Assembly: GCA_021796215.1 (NCBI GenBank)
Contig: JAJYOK010000018.1
Coordinates: 1-64,000 of the forward strand
DNA length: 64,000 nt
DNA from: Bacteroidota bacterium
GTDB taxonomy: Bacteria; Bacteroidota; Ignavibacteria; UBA10030; UBA8401
Direction: 5' to 3'
Shown piece after piece: positions 1-7,904 of the stretch (positions are counted from its first letter, which is position 1; every line of letters starts with the position of its first letter). The notes beneath the pieces are model-generated. The model made no database searches. It was given only the letters and a program-made list of their open reading frames with translations, and was not told the origin of the DNA. Made by a program: the position numbers and the translations under genes.

Positions 1-128
1 ATCTTAAAACATAAGGACAGTGGCATTTCGCTGCTGCTTTCGCACATCACAGTTGCGCGGCAGCTCCGGAATCACACCGGACTTCCCTATTCTTTCCCAA
101 TGCGCTAATAGACAACATCGGGAACACC
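1..128 (-). promoter_or_regulatory. Cobalamin riboswitch, 3' part cut by window edge
   Basis: Read on the minus strand this stretch carries the core of a cobalamin (AdoCbl) riboswitch: an AGGGAAGTCCGGTG block, a matching CCGGAGCTG, then CGCAACTGTGA, and GCCACTGTCC at 18-24. The P2-like pairing TTCCCGATG / CATTGGGAA lies near 90-125. The conserved B12 box that closes the structure should lie just outside the left edge. It starts about 65 bp downstream of the stop of the membrane protein at 194-733, so it must control a separate minus-strand gene beyond the window, expected to be another B12 uptake or synthesis gene. Confidence 0.85.
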
Positions 129-193
129 GTAAAAATTGTAAAAGAACTTTTACGCCAGAGGCGCATCAGCCTTTGGCTGATTAATTTATTCCG

Positions 194-733
194 TTAAGAA
201 TGAACAACAGGCGTTTCTTCTGCCTGAAACTTTTTCATCGCAAACAAAACCAGTTCATACAAGCCGAACAACACTGCAACGAAGAAAACATCGCCTTCAA
301 CTGTGCCGCGGAAAAACGGAATCGCCGCCGTGTAGCATTCAATCAATCCTGCAAACGATTTCGGATACATTGAGGCGGGCAATGCCCATACGCCGAAGTT
401 CGTCACGACAAAAAAGAGAATTGATCCGGTAAGCGTTCCTCCGAGAATAAACAGCGGCTTTTTGTGATTCTTCAGCCATAAGCCGATGACAGCGATAAGA
501 AGAAAACTTCCGTACACCCAAATCATCTCGCTGTAGAAGCCGAGAAAATAATCGCTGAGCACCATTGCCGCCAGTGGTACAATAAATGCAAGGCGGCGCT
601 CCAAATAGACACCGCTGAACAACGCCATTGCGGCAATCGGCGTGAAGTTTGCCGGATGCGGAAGCAGGCGCGACAATGCGGCAAGCAAAACAAAAAGCAC
701 TGCTACAATTATTTTAGATGTTTTGGTATTCAT
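194..733 (-). CDS. Cobalamin-riboswitch-controlled six-TM membrane protein (DUF6580-like, putative S-component/transporter)
   Basis: A 179-residue integral membrane protein with about six hydrophobic segments (roughly residues 5-22, 28-42, 48-65, 70-88, 93-118, 150-170). The start at 733 is chosen because AGGAGG lies six to seven bases upstream; an in-frame extension to 793 would run through the riboswitch terminator. It resembles the uncharacterised DUF6580 putative transport family, and its size and TM number fit substrate-binding S components of ECF transporters. Expression is predicted to be shut off by cobalamin through the riboswitch at 872-1122 and the terminator at 783-814, so cobalamin, a precursor or cobalt is the likely cargo (inference). 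No energising ECF genes are seen here. The family call is from memory of motifs, not a search. Confidence 0.8.
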   Translation of the reverse strand: MNTKTSKIIVAVLFVLLAALSRLLPHPANFTPIAAMALFSGVYLERRLAFIVPLAAMVLSDYFLGFYSEMIWVYGSFLLIAVIGLWLKNHKKPLFILGGTLTGSILFFVVTNFGVWALPASMYPKSFAGLIECYTAAIPFFRGTVEGDVFFVAVLFGLYELVLFAMKKFQAEETPVVHS

Positions 734-782
734 ACAGCCTCCTGTCTTTATATTGAAAATTGAAGACTCGAAAATTGAAAAT

Positions 783-814
783 AAAAAACCCAACCTTCGG
801 CTTCGAAAATTGGG
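783..814 (-). terminator. Intrinsic terminator, riboswitch expression platform
   Basis: On the minus strand an 11-bp stem (CCCAATTTTCG / CGAAGGTTGGG, two G-U pairs) with loop AAGC is followed at once by six T. It sits between the riboswitch aptamer and the ribosome-binding site of the membrane protein gene, the usual place for a transcription-attenuation platform. Confidence 0.8.
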
Positions 815-871
815 GTAAAAATAAATTCATCGCTGGAATAAAGCGGTGCACCTCTTTCCTCGAAGGTTGTC

Positions 872-1122
872 ACGCACGATAACGGCAGGTCTCCTGGCTC
901 TCCCACCTGCCGGTTGGCAGGTTCTCTTTTTCGTCTTCCCGTTCCGACTTTATCGTCACAGTGACTTTTGAAGAATTTCTCTCCCGGCTTGTCGGGAAAG
1001 AATGGGACTACAGTTGCGGGTCAGCTTCCGATTGAATCCCGTTTGCATTTACGGCAAACGGAAGAACGGAATTCCCTTTTCATGGCGCTATCGGCGCCAC
1101 ACCATTATCGTTTATACAAAGA
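872..1122 (-). promoter_or_regulatory. Cobalamin riboswitch
   Basis: The minus strand holds the complete cobalamin riboswitch signature: B12 box GAGCCAGGAGACCTGCC at 884-900, CCCGCAACTGTAG, GTCACTGTG, GGGAAGACG and an AAGGGAATTCCG block. P1 closes by pairing CCATTATCG at 1112-1120 with CGATAACGG at 877-885 (plus-strand readings). The aptamer is about 245 nt, at the long end for the class, because of two extra hairpins. It precedes the membrane protein gene 194-733 and is followed by an intrinsic terminator, predicting repression when cobalamin is bound. Confidence 0.93.
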
Positions 1123-1330
1123 ACACGTTCTACATTTACAATATACATTCTCATTGAAGCGGTGTCAAGGGAAAAATTTTAAGGAAAAAGGTGTTTGCCT
1201 TGCTTTGCAAAAGACCTTACTAATCAAAACTTTTTGTTAAGGAAACTCCATATCACGCAGTTAAACAAACAAGTTGTTCCCTTCGTTCACACATCCCGAC
1301 AACATCGGGGTCGCCTTTTGTTTGCATCGT

Positions 1331-1366
1331 GCCGTCATGTAGTTAGTGCTGCATGACGGCTTTTTT
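1331..1366 (+). terminator. Plus-strand intrinsic terminator facing a convergent gene
   Basis: GCCGTCATG pairs with CATGACGGC across a 12-base loop and is followed by six T on the plus strand. It lies immediately beyond the stop of the minus-strand lipoprotein gene (1368). The T-run is only on the plus side, although no plus-strand gene is evident upstream. A second hairpin (CCCGA-CAACA-TCGGG) is at about 1298-1312. Confidence 0.6.
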
Positions 1367-1367
1367 A

Positions 1368-2558
1368 TTATGGTGTCCCTTGCACTACAACGTACACCTG
1401 TGGACTTACTTCTGTCGGGAGAAACAATTTCCCCGAAGAGGTTTTTATCATTTTTTGCTGAATACCGAAATGCATATCGTCATTCGGCAAGCCGGGTATA
1501 ACAATCTTCTGGAAATCTGTTCCATTCCATTGATAGAAATTATACCGTGTGCCGAAAATCCACACATCGTTTGGTGAATAGGCATTAATATCAACCCCTG
1601 TTCTCCCATTTTGTTTTAAAGGGAGACCAAGTGTTGCCAAATCTATTTTTGAAAATTCCAATAGTTGACCTTTCGCTTGCAACCGATATGAGTCCTGACC
1701 AATAACATATAAGGTCAACGAATCCGTAATGTTGCATCGAAGTGGAAATACATCTCCGACATATTCTTCATTTGTAATCGGAAGAACTTGTTGTGTAGAA
1801 TCCTGTGTGTCGAATAACTTTCTCCATAATTCACCGTCATATTTCCATACTTGATCATACGATTCTCCCGTTACAAGATTATTATATCCTACGATGTAAA
1901 TCTCCTTTTTTGAAACTCCTGAAATTTTCAAAAAATTGAAATCCGAAGGTAACTTTGAATACACCCACTCAGCATCATAGCCATCTTTTGCATACACCAT
2001 TCCGTTATCTCCCACGGCAATAAAATATCCGTTGCCGTCGGTCCACACAGAACGGAGTTCACCTATTAAGTCGTACTCGGACCGATTCCATTTTTTTGTA
2101 TTGTTATCAAATTCCGCAATAGCGGGTTTCGATACGGCACCACCCATGGTGTCACCATATAAGCGATAACCAACTGCAACCATAATATGATTATCCCCGA
2201 TAACATCGTCGGCTTTCATAAGAATGTCCAGGAAATCAACTTTTTCATTCCAAGAATTTCCATTCCAATGGAAGCCAACATAACTGTCGGTCTGTCCATT
2301 AACATTAAGCCCTTGCATATTTCCCATCACCCAAGCATCGGAGTCCGAAAAAGCCCACACTCCGCCTACTTCTGAAGGGTACCACGCCACAGTATCCAAT
2401 CGCCATGCAAAATTGCGATTGCCTGCAGGGTATTCGCATGTAGTAGGCTCCGGCGGCGCAACAGCTGGCGGCTTTCCTTTCGGACAACCGAAATAGACAA
2501 AGGAAAAAAAAATAAGAAAAGGAAGCAAATAAAGATTGCTTCGTGTGATACGATGCAT
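1368..2558 (-). CDS. Secreted beta-propeller-like lipoprotein, function unknown
   Basis: A 396-residue exported protein. The N-terminus is a signal peptide ending in FGC (Cys25), a weak but plausible lipobox. The mature part has repeated W/G-rich blades with motifs such as DSDAWVMG, FHWNGNSW, TDGNGYFIAVGDNG, YSPNDVWIFG and FYQWNGTDF, the spacing seen in propeller folds (YCF48/Kelch-like). It is a paralogue of the lipoprotein at 38575-39708, which shares the HWDGNGW and DIWAVG type blades. No catalytic residues are recognised. It is monocistronic, flanked by a plus-strand terminator at its 3' end and a 340-bp non-coding stretch upstream. A cell-surface binding or structural role is a guess. 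Confidence 0.8.
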   Translation of the reverse strand: MHRITRSNLYLLPFLIFFSFVYFGCPKGKPPAVAPPEPTTCEYPAGNRNFAWRLDTVAWYPSEVGGVWAFSDSDAWVMGNMQGLNVNGQTDSYVGFHWNGNSWNEKVDFLDILMKADDVIGDNHIMVAVGYRLYGDTMGGAVSKPAIAEFDNNTKKWNRSEYDLIGELRSVWTDGNGYFIAVGDNGMVYAKDGYDAEWVYSKLPSDFNFLKISGVSKKEIYIVGYNNLVTGESYDQVWKYDGELWRKLFDTQDSTQQVLPITNEEYVGDVFPLRCNITDSLTLYVIGQDSYRLQAKGQLLEFSKIDLATLGLPLKQNGRTGVDINAYSPNDVWIFGTRYNFYQWNGTDFQKIVIPGLPNDDMHFGIQQKMIKTSSGKLFLPTEVSPQVYVVVQGTP

Positions 2559-2718
2559 TACTGTCTTCTCCCACGTTTGAAATAGTGTCGAAAAGTGGAT
2601 CGAAAAGCGCTCATACAGTAAACAAAGAAAACTTTTTTGTCAACAAAAATTGGTTGACCGTAGAGGTTGACTTTTAAGGCATGTATTTCGTCACAACCGG
2701 CGTCCGTCTTATCTTAAT

Positions 2719-2857
2719 CATGTTACGCAAAAGCCAAAAAAGACACACGTCATTCCCGCATGTTTAGGCGGGAATCCAATCAATGGATGCCCGACAAAAA
2801 ACACTCGGGCATGACGACCTTATTATTTTAGGGGCTTTTTGCAAAGTGCTTAACATG
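2719..2857. repeat. MITE-like element with imperfect terminal inverted repeats and internal REP palindromes
   Basis: The 139-bp stretch begins CATGTTACGCAAAAGCC and ends with the inverted counterpart GGGGCTTTTTGC...TAACATG. Inside lies the palindrome CATTCCCGC / GCGGGAAT and a second pair GCCCGA / TCGGGC. The CATTCCCG...GGGAAT core recurs at 29169-29212, 33920-33935 and 61493-61574. It fills most of the 340-bp gap between 2559 and 2898; the rest of that gap shows nothing recognisable. No target-site duplication was seen. Confidence 0.45.
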
Positions 2858-2898
2858 ACTTACTTATTTTTCCTCTTCAACGAGGAGTGCTTCTTGTT

Positions 2899-3263
2899 CT
2901 ATTCTGTTCCAGACACGGCTTTCGTGTGAATAGCAGATTTGATGTTCACCCCCAAGGCAGCCATTTCAGTTTTATGGATAATACGGTACTCTTGCATCGT
3001 TACCCTGTGAATTTCTTGAACAGTCTCGCCCCATAATCTTCTCGTAAGCCAACGCAAGCGCACAAAAAACGGCAGGGGTAATCCGTGAGAAGCAAAAATT
3101 CTTTTAGGAACACTACTTTCCGCTCTGCAACATAAAGCATGAGGGGAATTTTTTGCTCCCGTAAAAAAGTCTTTCGAAGCGTTTCCGGAGAGACATCGAG
3201 CAATTCTGCCGCGTCTAAATTTGATTTGACTTCTGCCAGATGAGTATTAATGAACTGTCTCAC
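2899..3263 (-). pseudogene. Orphan AraC-type HTH domain, frameshifted near its end
   Basis: Residues 1-87 from a GTG at 3263 match the AraC double-HTH pattern: a first helix pair (AAELLDVSPETLRKTF) and the motif REDYGARLFKKFTG that precedes the GxxxxEYR end of the family. The frame stops at 3000 right after FTG, but the next frame continues with VTMQEYRIIHK and stays open to TAG at 2899, so one base appears to be missing around 3002. No N-terminal sensing domain is present. The strong AGGAGG upstream lies about 20 nt from the GTG, too far, so the true start is uncertain. Most likely a decaying regulator; a sequencing error is possible. Confidence 0.6.
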
Positions 3264-3443
3264 CTCATCGGTGTTTATAGCTCCTCCTTTACCAAAATAT
3301 TTACCCTATATACCGCCGAAAAGCATCAGCACCATCATAGGATTTTTTTCACTCTTATTCAAGACTCATGTGAAGATGGGCATAGCTAATTTCTTTTCTC
3401 TGATATTTTCAATATATTTTGCCATTCATTGTTTGACAAAATC

Positions 3444-4910
3444 ATGGCATCACAGAGACGCAACGATTTCCTCATTCCGCTGTTAACCGTCCTCTCGGAT
3501 ATTTTTACAATCGAGGGCGCTTTTTTTCTGTCGTACTGGCTCCGTTTCTATTCGCCACTCACGGAATATTTCGAAGTCGTTCGCGGCATTCCGCCGTTAG
3601 AAGGATACATTTACAGCTCGTTTGTTTTTATTCCGGCGTGGCTCCTCATCTTTCGCTCACGAAATCTGTACGGCGCACGGCGCAACACGCACTTCAGCGA
3701 CGAGTTTTTTGCTCTCACGCGTGTCGTCACAATCGGAATGCTCATCTTCATGAGCGCGACTTTTTTTTACCGGGAGTTTTCGTATTCGCGCGGAGTATTT
3801 ATTCTTCTCTGGCTCACTTCCATTGCAACGGTGAGCGCTGGTAGATTTCTTGTGATGACATTTGAACGGCTGCTGTACCGCAAAGGGAAAGAATTAAAAA
3901 CAGTTGTCATTGTCGGAAACAATTCCACCGCAAATCAAATTTATTCTCTCCTGAACTCTGACCCGTCGCTCGGCTATGAAGTGGCAGGTTATTATGCCGA
4001 AATGGAATATGCTGGAAGTGGTGCTAAAAGCGACAACGCAGAAGGCAGCAAAGAAGCGGGCGATTTTTCCAGCCTTTACGGAGCAAAATATTTAGGACCC
4101 ATTGGAAATCTGCCGGCAGATATTTCGCGGTACCGCCTTCAAGCCGCGCTTATTGCATTGTCGTACCGCGAACATCCGCAGTTGGTTGATTTGATCCGCG
4201 ATGCCGAAGGATTGAACATCGAATTGATGATGGTCCCCGACATGCTCGATATGATGACGAGCCGCGTGCGCATTCAGGAGATCGAAGGAATCCCGTTCAT
4301 CAAAGTGAAAGAAATTCCGTTGACAACATGGAACCGGATTACGAAGCGCACATTCGATCTTCTTTTTTCGTTCCTCATTCTCGTCATCACTCTGCCCTTT
4401 ACTCTTCTCATTGCGCTTATCATAAAGCTGACATCGAAAGGCCCTGTATTCTACATTCAAGAACGTATCGGCTTGGACGGTATCACATTTCCGGTGATCA
4501 AATTCCGCACAATGCGCACCGATGCCGAAGTCCAAACCGGGCCTGTGCGTGCAAAAAAAGGAGACCCGCGCGTTACAACAATCGGCAGAATTCTCCGCCG
4601 GACAAGTTTAGACGAGCTTCCGCAATTATGGAATGTGCTGATCGGGCAAATGAGCATTGTCGGACCGAGGCCTGAGCGGCCGTACTTCGTCAACCAATTC
4701 AAGCATAAAATTCCGCGTTACCTTGAACGCCATCGGATGAAAACAGGGATGACCGGCTGGGCGCAGGTAAACGGCATGCGCGGCGACGCGCCGATTGACG
4801 AGCGGACAAAATACGATGTATATTATATTGAAAATTGGTCGCTCGTTTTCGACATGAAAATTATTTTGAAAACAATCCGTGCAGTGATATTCGGAAAGGA
4901 TGCATACTAA
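3444..4910 (+). CDS. Undecaprenyl-phosphate sugar phosphotransferase (WcaJ/WbaP-type)
   Basis: A 488-residue polyprenyl glycosylphosphotransferase that transfers a sugar-1-phosphate to undecaprenyl phosphate, the first step of exopolysaccharide or O-antigen assembly at the inner membrane. The N-terminal half has about four TM segments, then a CoA-binding-like domain (TVVIVGNNSTANQI). A TM hairpin (about 300-320) precedes the bacterial sugar transferase domain with KFRTMRTDAE, LDELPQLWNVLIGQMSIVGP and MTGWAQVNGMRG. The ATG at 3444 gives the start; an in-frame TTG at 3429 is an alternative. The insert around residues 185-210 is Ser/Gly/Ala-rich. No other polysaccharide genes are adjacent except a small membrane protein. 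Confidence 0.92.
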   Translation: MASQRRNDFLIPLLTVLSDIFTIEGAFFLSYWLRFYSPLTEYFEVVRGIPPLEGYIYSSFVFIPAWLLIFRSRNLYGARRNTHFSDEFFALTRVVTIGMLIFMSATFFYREFSYSRGVFILLWLTSIATVSAGRFLVMTFERLLYRKGKELKTVVIVGNNSTANQIYSLLNSDPSLGYEVAGYYAEMEYAGSGAKSDNAEGSKEAGDFSSLYGAKYLGPIGNLPADISRYRLQAALIALSYREHPQLVDLIRDAEGLNIELMMVPDMLDMMTSRVRIQEIEGIPFIKVKEIPLTTWNRITKRTFDLLFSFLILVITLPFTLLIALIIKLTSKGPVFYIQERIGLDGITFPVIKFRTMRTDAEVQTGPVRAKKGDPRVTTIGRILRRTSLDELPQLWNVLIGQMSIVGPRPERPYFVNQFKHKIPRYLERHRMKTGMTGWAQVNGMRGDAPIDERTKYDVYYIENWSLVFDMKIILKTIRAVIFGKDAY

Positions 4911-4912
4911 AA

Positions 4913-5230
4913 ATGATCCCGCTGTTGGTTTTTTATTTTCACACTGTCGCGGCAGTATACATATTCACACAGCAATATCAGGAAGAAGGCTTCGGCGCGG
5001 GCGTGCTTGCCGTCGGATTCATGGCGCTGATTTTTTCCATCGGCTGGAGTATCAGTACATTTCTTTTGAAACTGGTCATCAGTCCAAAAGGTTTCGGCTT
5101 TTTCTTTGATAGAGATGCTTTGTCGCTTCTCCTGTTGGCAATCTGCGAAGGGGGATTTTATTACGCGTTTTTATCCCGAAGGGATTTTCAATCGGGGAAG
5201 AAGAAAAAAGCTACTTCAGGCGGAAATTGA
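4913..5230 (+). CDS. Small three-TM membrane protein, unknown
   Basis: A 105-residue protein starting at the ATG two bases after the sugar transferase stop, so the two are almost surely co-transcribed. It has three hydrophobic segments (about 3-20, 30-57, 72-92) and a Lys-rich cytoplasmic tail (GKKKKATSGGN). No family is recognised. Its last 20 bases overlap the 3' end of the convergent tonB-like gene. Confidence 0.65.
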   Translation: MIPLLVFYFHTVAAVYIFTQQYQEEGFGAGVLAVGFMALIFSIGWSISTFLLKLVISPKGFGFFFDRDALSLLLLAICEGGFYYAFLSRRDFQSGKKKKATSGGN

Positions 5231-6008
5231 ACGTCACCACACATCGCTGCTCAATTTGCGGGTCGGAACTGCTGAGCGGTTCGAACATCCACAAACGAAC
5301 TTCTTTAATTGCTGCATTTTCCAGACGCGTGTCCCCTTTTTGCAAAGGCTGAGCAGACTTCACTGCACCGGACGGAAGCACAACAACGCGCAATTTGATT
5401 TGCGCTCCAACTTTTACTCCGGAAGGATACTTCGGCAAATCACCCGATGCTAAATTACGCTGACCACCTCCGCTCCACTGAATATCATACGACACATTTG
5501 ATGCAATAGAATTTCCCACTCCGCCTGCGTTGAACGGTGCCGCAATGTCCGAACCTGTCGCCATGCCCGGCTTGCCCGGGGCATTGTCTTTTCCTCCCGG
5601 AAAACCAAGTTTTGTCGTGTTCGGCGCCGGTTCGCGTTGAGCGTTCGCAACACTTTTTGTTCCTCCAAATGTTGTGACCGGATTTTCGTTCGCTTCTATT
5701 TTTTTTGTGGCAGGCATGTTGACCGTTTCATCAGGAAGACCGACATTCTGCCGGATCGGCAAATTAACTCCGGCGCCGGTCGCAATCACGCCTTCCCGTC
5801 CGGAGGGCGGTGGCGTACTTCCTTCCGGTACAACCTCACCCTTAGGCATCGGCCCAAGTGATGAAGCAATTCCGCCGCCGAATGAAAATTCAACAAATTC
5901 TTGCTGTTGCGAAGATGGCTGCGACAAACGAATATAAAGCAACATTGTCACAAGTCCCGCATGAAATACGATCGAGCCTATCCACCCTAATGTTAATTCC
6001 CGGGTCAT
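5211..6008 (-). CDS. TonB family energy-transducing protein
   Basis: A 265-residue periplasm-spanning protein: an N-terminal TM anchor (GWIGSIVFHAGLVTMLLYI), a long Pro/Gly/Asn-rich linker (about 40-185) and a C-terminal TonB-like domain (KVGAQIKLRVVVLPSGAV ... VTFNFRLK). The start MTRELTLGW at 6008 avoids overlap with exbD, whose stop is at 6019. It is the last gene of a six-gene envelope operon and is expected to couple ExbB/ExbD proton flow to an outer-membrane partner, perhaps the barrel at 7905-9608. The C-terminal domain is divergent, and a TolA-like role is possible. Confidence 0.85.
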   Translation of the reverse strand: MTRELTLGWIGSIVFHAGLVTMLLYIRLSQPSSQQQEFVEFSFGGGIASSLGPMPKGEVVPEGSTPPPSGREGVIATGAGVNLPIRQNVGLPDETVNMPATKKIEANENPVTTFGGTKSVANAQREPAPNTTKLGFPGGKDNAPGKPGMATGSDIAAPFNAGGVGNSIASNVSYDIQWSGGGQRNLASGDLPKYPSGVKVGAQIKLRVVVLPSGAVKSAQPLQKGDTRLENAAIKEVRLWMFEPLSSSDPQIEQRCVVTFNFRLK

Positions 6009-6018
6009 TGTAACACCA

Positions 6019-6432
6019 TCATCGCGCCGCTTGCGTCGGAGATTCCGTAGCAATCATAAAACGCTGCGCGCCGACACCTTTAGCAATGTCAATCAGATCC
6101 ACCGCACTCTGCAGCGACACAGATTTATCAGCGCGAACAACAATAACATGGGTGCGGTCACGATCAAGAATAGGAATCAACTTCTGTGCAAGCGTTGTCT
6201 TTGTCACTTCTTCCGAGCCTAAATAGATTCTGCCGTCATTTGTCAGCGTCACAATCGTCTGGCGATCTGCCTGCACTTCGCCGGTCTGCATCTTCGGTAC
6301 CTGTACTTTGATGCCGGGCGTGACAACAAACGACCATGAAAGAAGAAAGAAAATGAGCCACTGCATCACCATGTCGGCAAACGACGCATAATTGAATGCC
6401 GGATTGAATTTATTTCGCGTTTGAAATTTCAT
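6019..6432 (-). CDS. ExbD/TolR-family biopolymer transport protein
   Basis: A 137-residue ExbD-type protein with a short cytoplasmic tail, one TM helix (about 20-40) and a periplasmic domain (TIVTLTNDGRIYLG, VIVVRADKSVSLQSAVDLIDIAKGVGAQRFMIAT). The catalytic TM Asp of the family is at FADMVMQWLIFFLL (Asp20). It forms the proton channel with ExbB encoded 13 bp upstream. Confidence 0.92.
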   Translation of the reverse strand: MKFQTRNKFNPAFNYASFADMVMQWLIFFLLSWSFVVTPGIKVQVPKMQTGEVQADRQTIVTLTNDGRIYLGSEEVTKTTLAQKLIPILDRDRTHVIVVRADKSVSLQSAVDLIDIAKGVGAQRFMIATESPTQAAR

Positions 6433-6445
6433 CGTGCATCACCGC

Positions 6446-7153
6446 TCATTCCTTCGGTTCAAAAAATTCATCCTCTTCATTGAAAACCGTTCTGATCGGC
6501 TTTGATGACTTCGCTCCGTCTGTCGGTCCATTCGAAATACTTGCACCCTGTTTGAAGAAACCAAGAAATTCATCCGTTGCCGTTTCAAGCGAAAAAGCTA
6601 TTTGGTTCACCCTGCCGACAAAATAATTGTACAACGCGAGCGACGGAATACCGACAGCAAGACCGAACGCACTGGACAGCATCGCTTCCCAAATTCCGCC
6701 GGCAAGATTTCCTGAATTGACATTCCCGCCCAACAGTTCGATTGCGCGGAATGCATTGATCATGCCGACAACCGTTCCAAGAAATCCGAGCATGGGGCTG
6801 ACGCCGGCAATGTTTGCAAGAATGCCGAGCCGGTTTTCTAAACGAAAGATTTCTTCCTTCCCTGCTGTTTCAATCGCTTCGCGTACTGCATCGGGTCCAT
6901 CACTAATGCTTGCAATGCCTTTCCGCAGAACATTCGGCACAGTGGCATTGCTTTGCGAGCACGCAGTAATTGCTCCAACGGTATCGTTGCGGGAAAGAGC
7001 GCTCCGCAATTTCAGCATCAACGGTTTCGGATCAAACTTCGCTTTTTGCAAAACGACAAAGCGCTCGATCATGATCACCACAGCAATGATAGAGCAGAGA
7101 AGGATCGGCCACACCATGATGCCGCCCTTCAAAAACAAATCAAGAATACTCAT
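6446..7153 (-). CDS. MotA/TolQ/ExbB proton channel family protein
   Basis: A 235-residue inner-membrane protein with three TM helices: residues about 10-32, 110-130 and 150-175. The conserved ExbB block includes RLGILANIAGVSPMLGFLGT, the family's core. It is the proton-conducting partner of the ExbD protein downstream and drives the TonB-like protein. The C-terminal extension is charged (NEEDEFFEPKE). Start ATG with AAAGGATAAG just upstream. Confidence 0.93.
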   Translation of the reverse strand: MSILDLFLKGGIMVWPILLCSIIAVVIMIERFVVLQKAKFDPKPLMLKLRSALSRNDTVGAITACSQSNATVPNVLRKGIASISDGPDAVREAIETAGKEEIFRLENRLGILANIAGVSPMLGFLGTVVGMINAFRAIELLGGNVNSGNLAGGIWEAMLSSAFGLAVGIPSLALYNYFVGRVNQIAFSLETATDEFLGFFKQGASISNGPTDGAKSSKPIRTVFNEEDEFFEPKE

Positions 7154-7193
7154 TACTTATCCTTTCCCAAAGGGATTCCTTCAGAACAAAAAA

Positions 7194-7826
7194 TTAATCT
7201 TGTAAACGTACAACCCAATAGCGGCTTTCAAGCATTTGAGCAAATTTTTCCGCTGAATTTTTTGCCGCAACTGAACTCGGATACCGCCCGATATACACGC
7301 GGTAATAGCTGCCTTCGCCTTTTACATTTGCTTTTTGAACAAATGCAGGAAATCCTGCCCGCGTCAGAACGTCAGCTTGAATGCGTGCTTTTTGCTCCGT
7401 TGTCCACGACGACACCTGAACAGAATATTTTCCACCAGCTGTCATCGGAATTTTCGGCACCGAAGAAGATGCGTAACCTGATGAATTTGAATTCCATGAC
7501 GGCCGTTCTGATTTTTTCGTTGTCGCTGCCAATTCTTTGCCGGGCTCGACGAGCGCCTGAGTATCAGTCGGAGCGGTTGTGAGAGACGCAGTCGCGGCTG
7601 TTTGCATTTGTGCCGGAGGCGGCGTAGCTTTTTTACCCCACAAGTGAACAACACCTGTTGCATTCAAAACAAAAACGAGAACAGCAAGCACCACGACACC
7701 GCCAACGCCATAAAGCACGGGTTGAATACCTTTGTTTCCCTGATCAACCGCAGGCCTTACTCCCGGACGCATACCGCCGCCCGGTGCAAGTGGAGCATTC
7801 GTACCTTTCAAATTGAGATTAGGCAT
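7194..7826 (-). CDS. SPOR-domain inner-membrane protein
   Basis: A 210-residue bitopic protein. A Gly/Pro-rich cytoplasmic tail precedes a TM helix (VLYGVGGVVVLAVLVFVLNA), a Thr/Ala-rich linker, and a C-terminal SPOR domain (KYSVQVSSWTTEQKARIQAD ... YYRVYIGRYPSSVAAKNSA) that would bind denuded peptidoglycan glycan strands. The ATG at 7826 is preferred over a TTG at 7835 because AGGAGG is nine bases upstream. Lying between the barrel and exbB genes, it may localise the complex to septal or growing peptidoglycan. Confidence 0.85.
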   Translation of the reverse strand: MPNLNLKGTNAPLAPGGGMRPGVRPAVDQGNKGIQPVLYGVGGVVVLAVLVFVLNATGVVHLWGKKATPPPAQMQTAATASLTTAPTDTQALVEPGKELAATTKKSERPSWNSNSSGYASSSVPKIPMTAGGKYSVQVSSWTTEQKARIQADVLTRAGFPAFVQKANVKGEGSYYRVYIGRYPSSVAAKNSAEKFAQMLESRYWVVRLQD

Positions 7827-7904
7827 TGCTGACAACCTCCTTCCAGATAATGAATGAAAATTTGAGTTTCTCAGCCTCAGGCTGATCCGCCTTTGGCGGA
7901 GTTG

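Noticed and set aside
968-1240. 90-residue plus-strand ORF
   Set aside because: It is antisense to the cobalamin riboswitch; no ribosome-binding site or domain.
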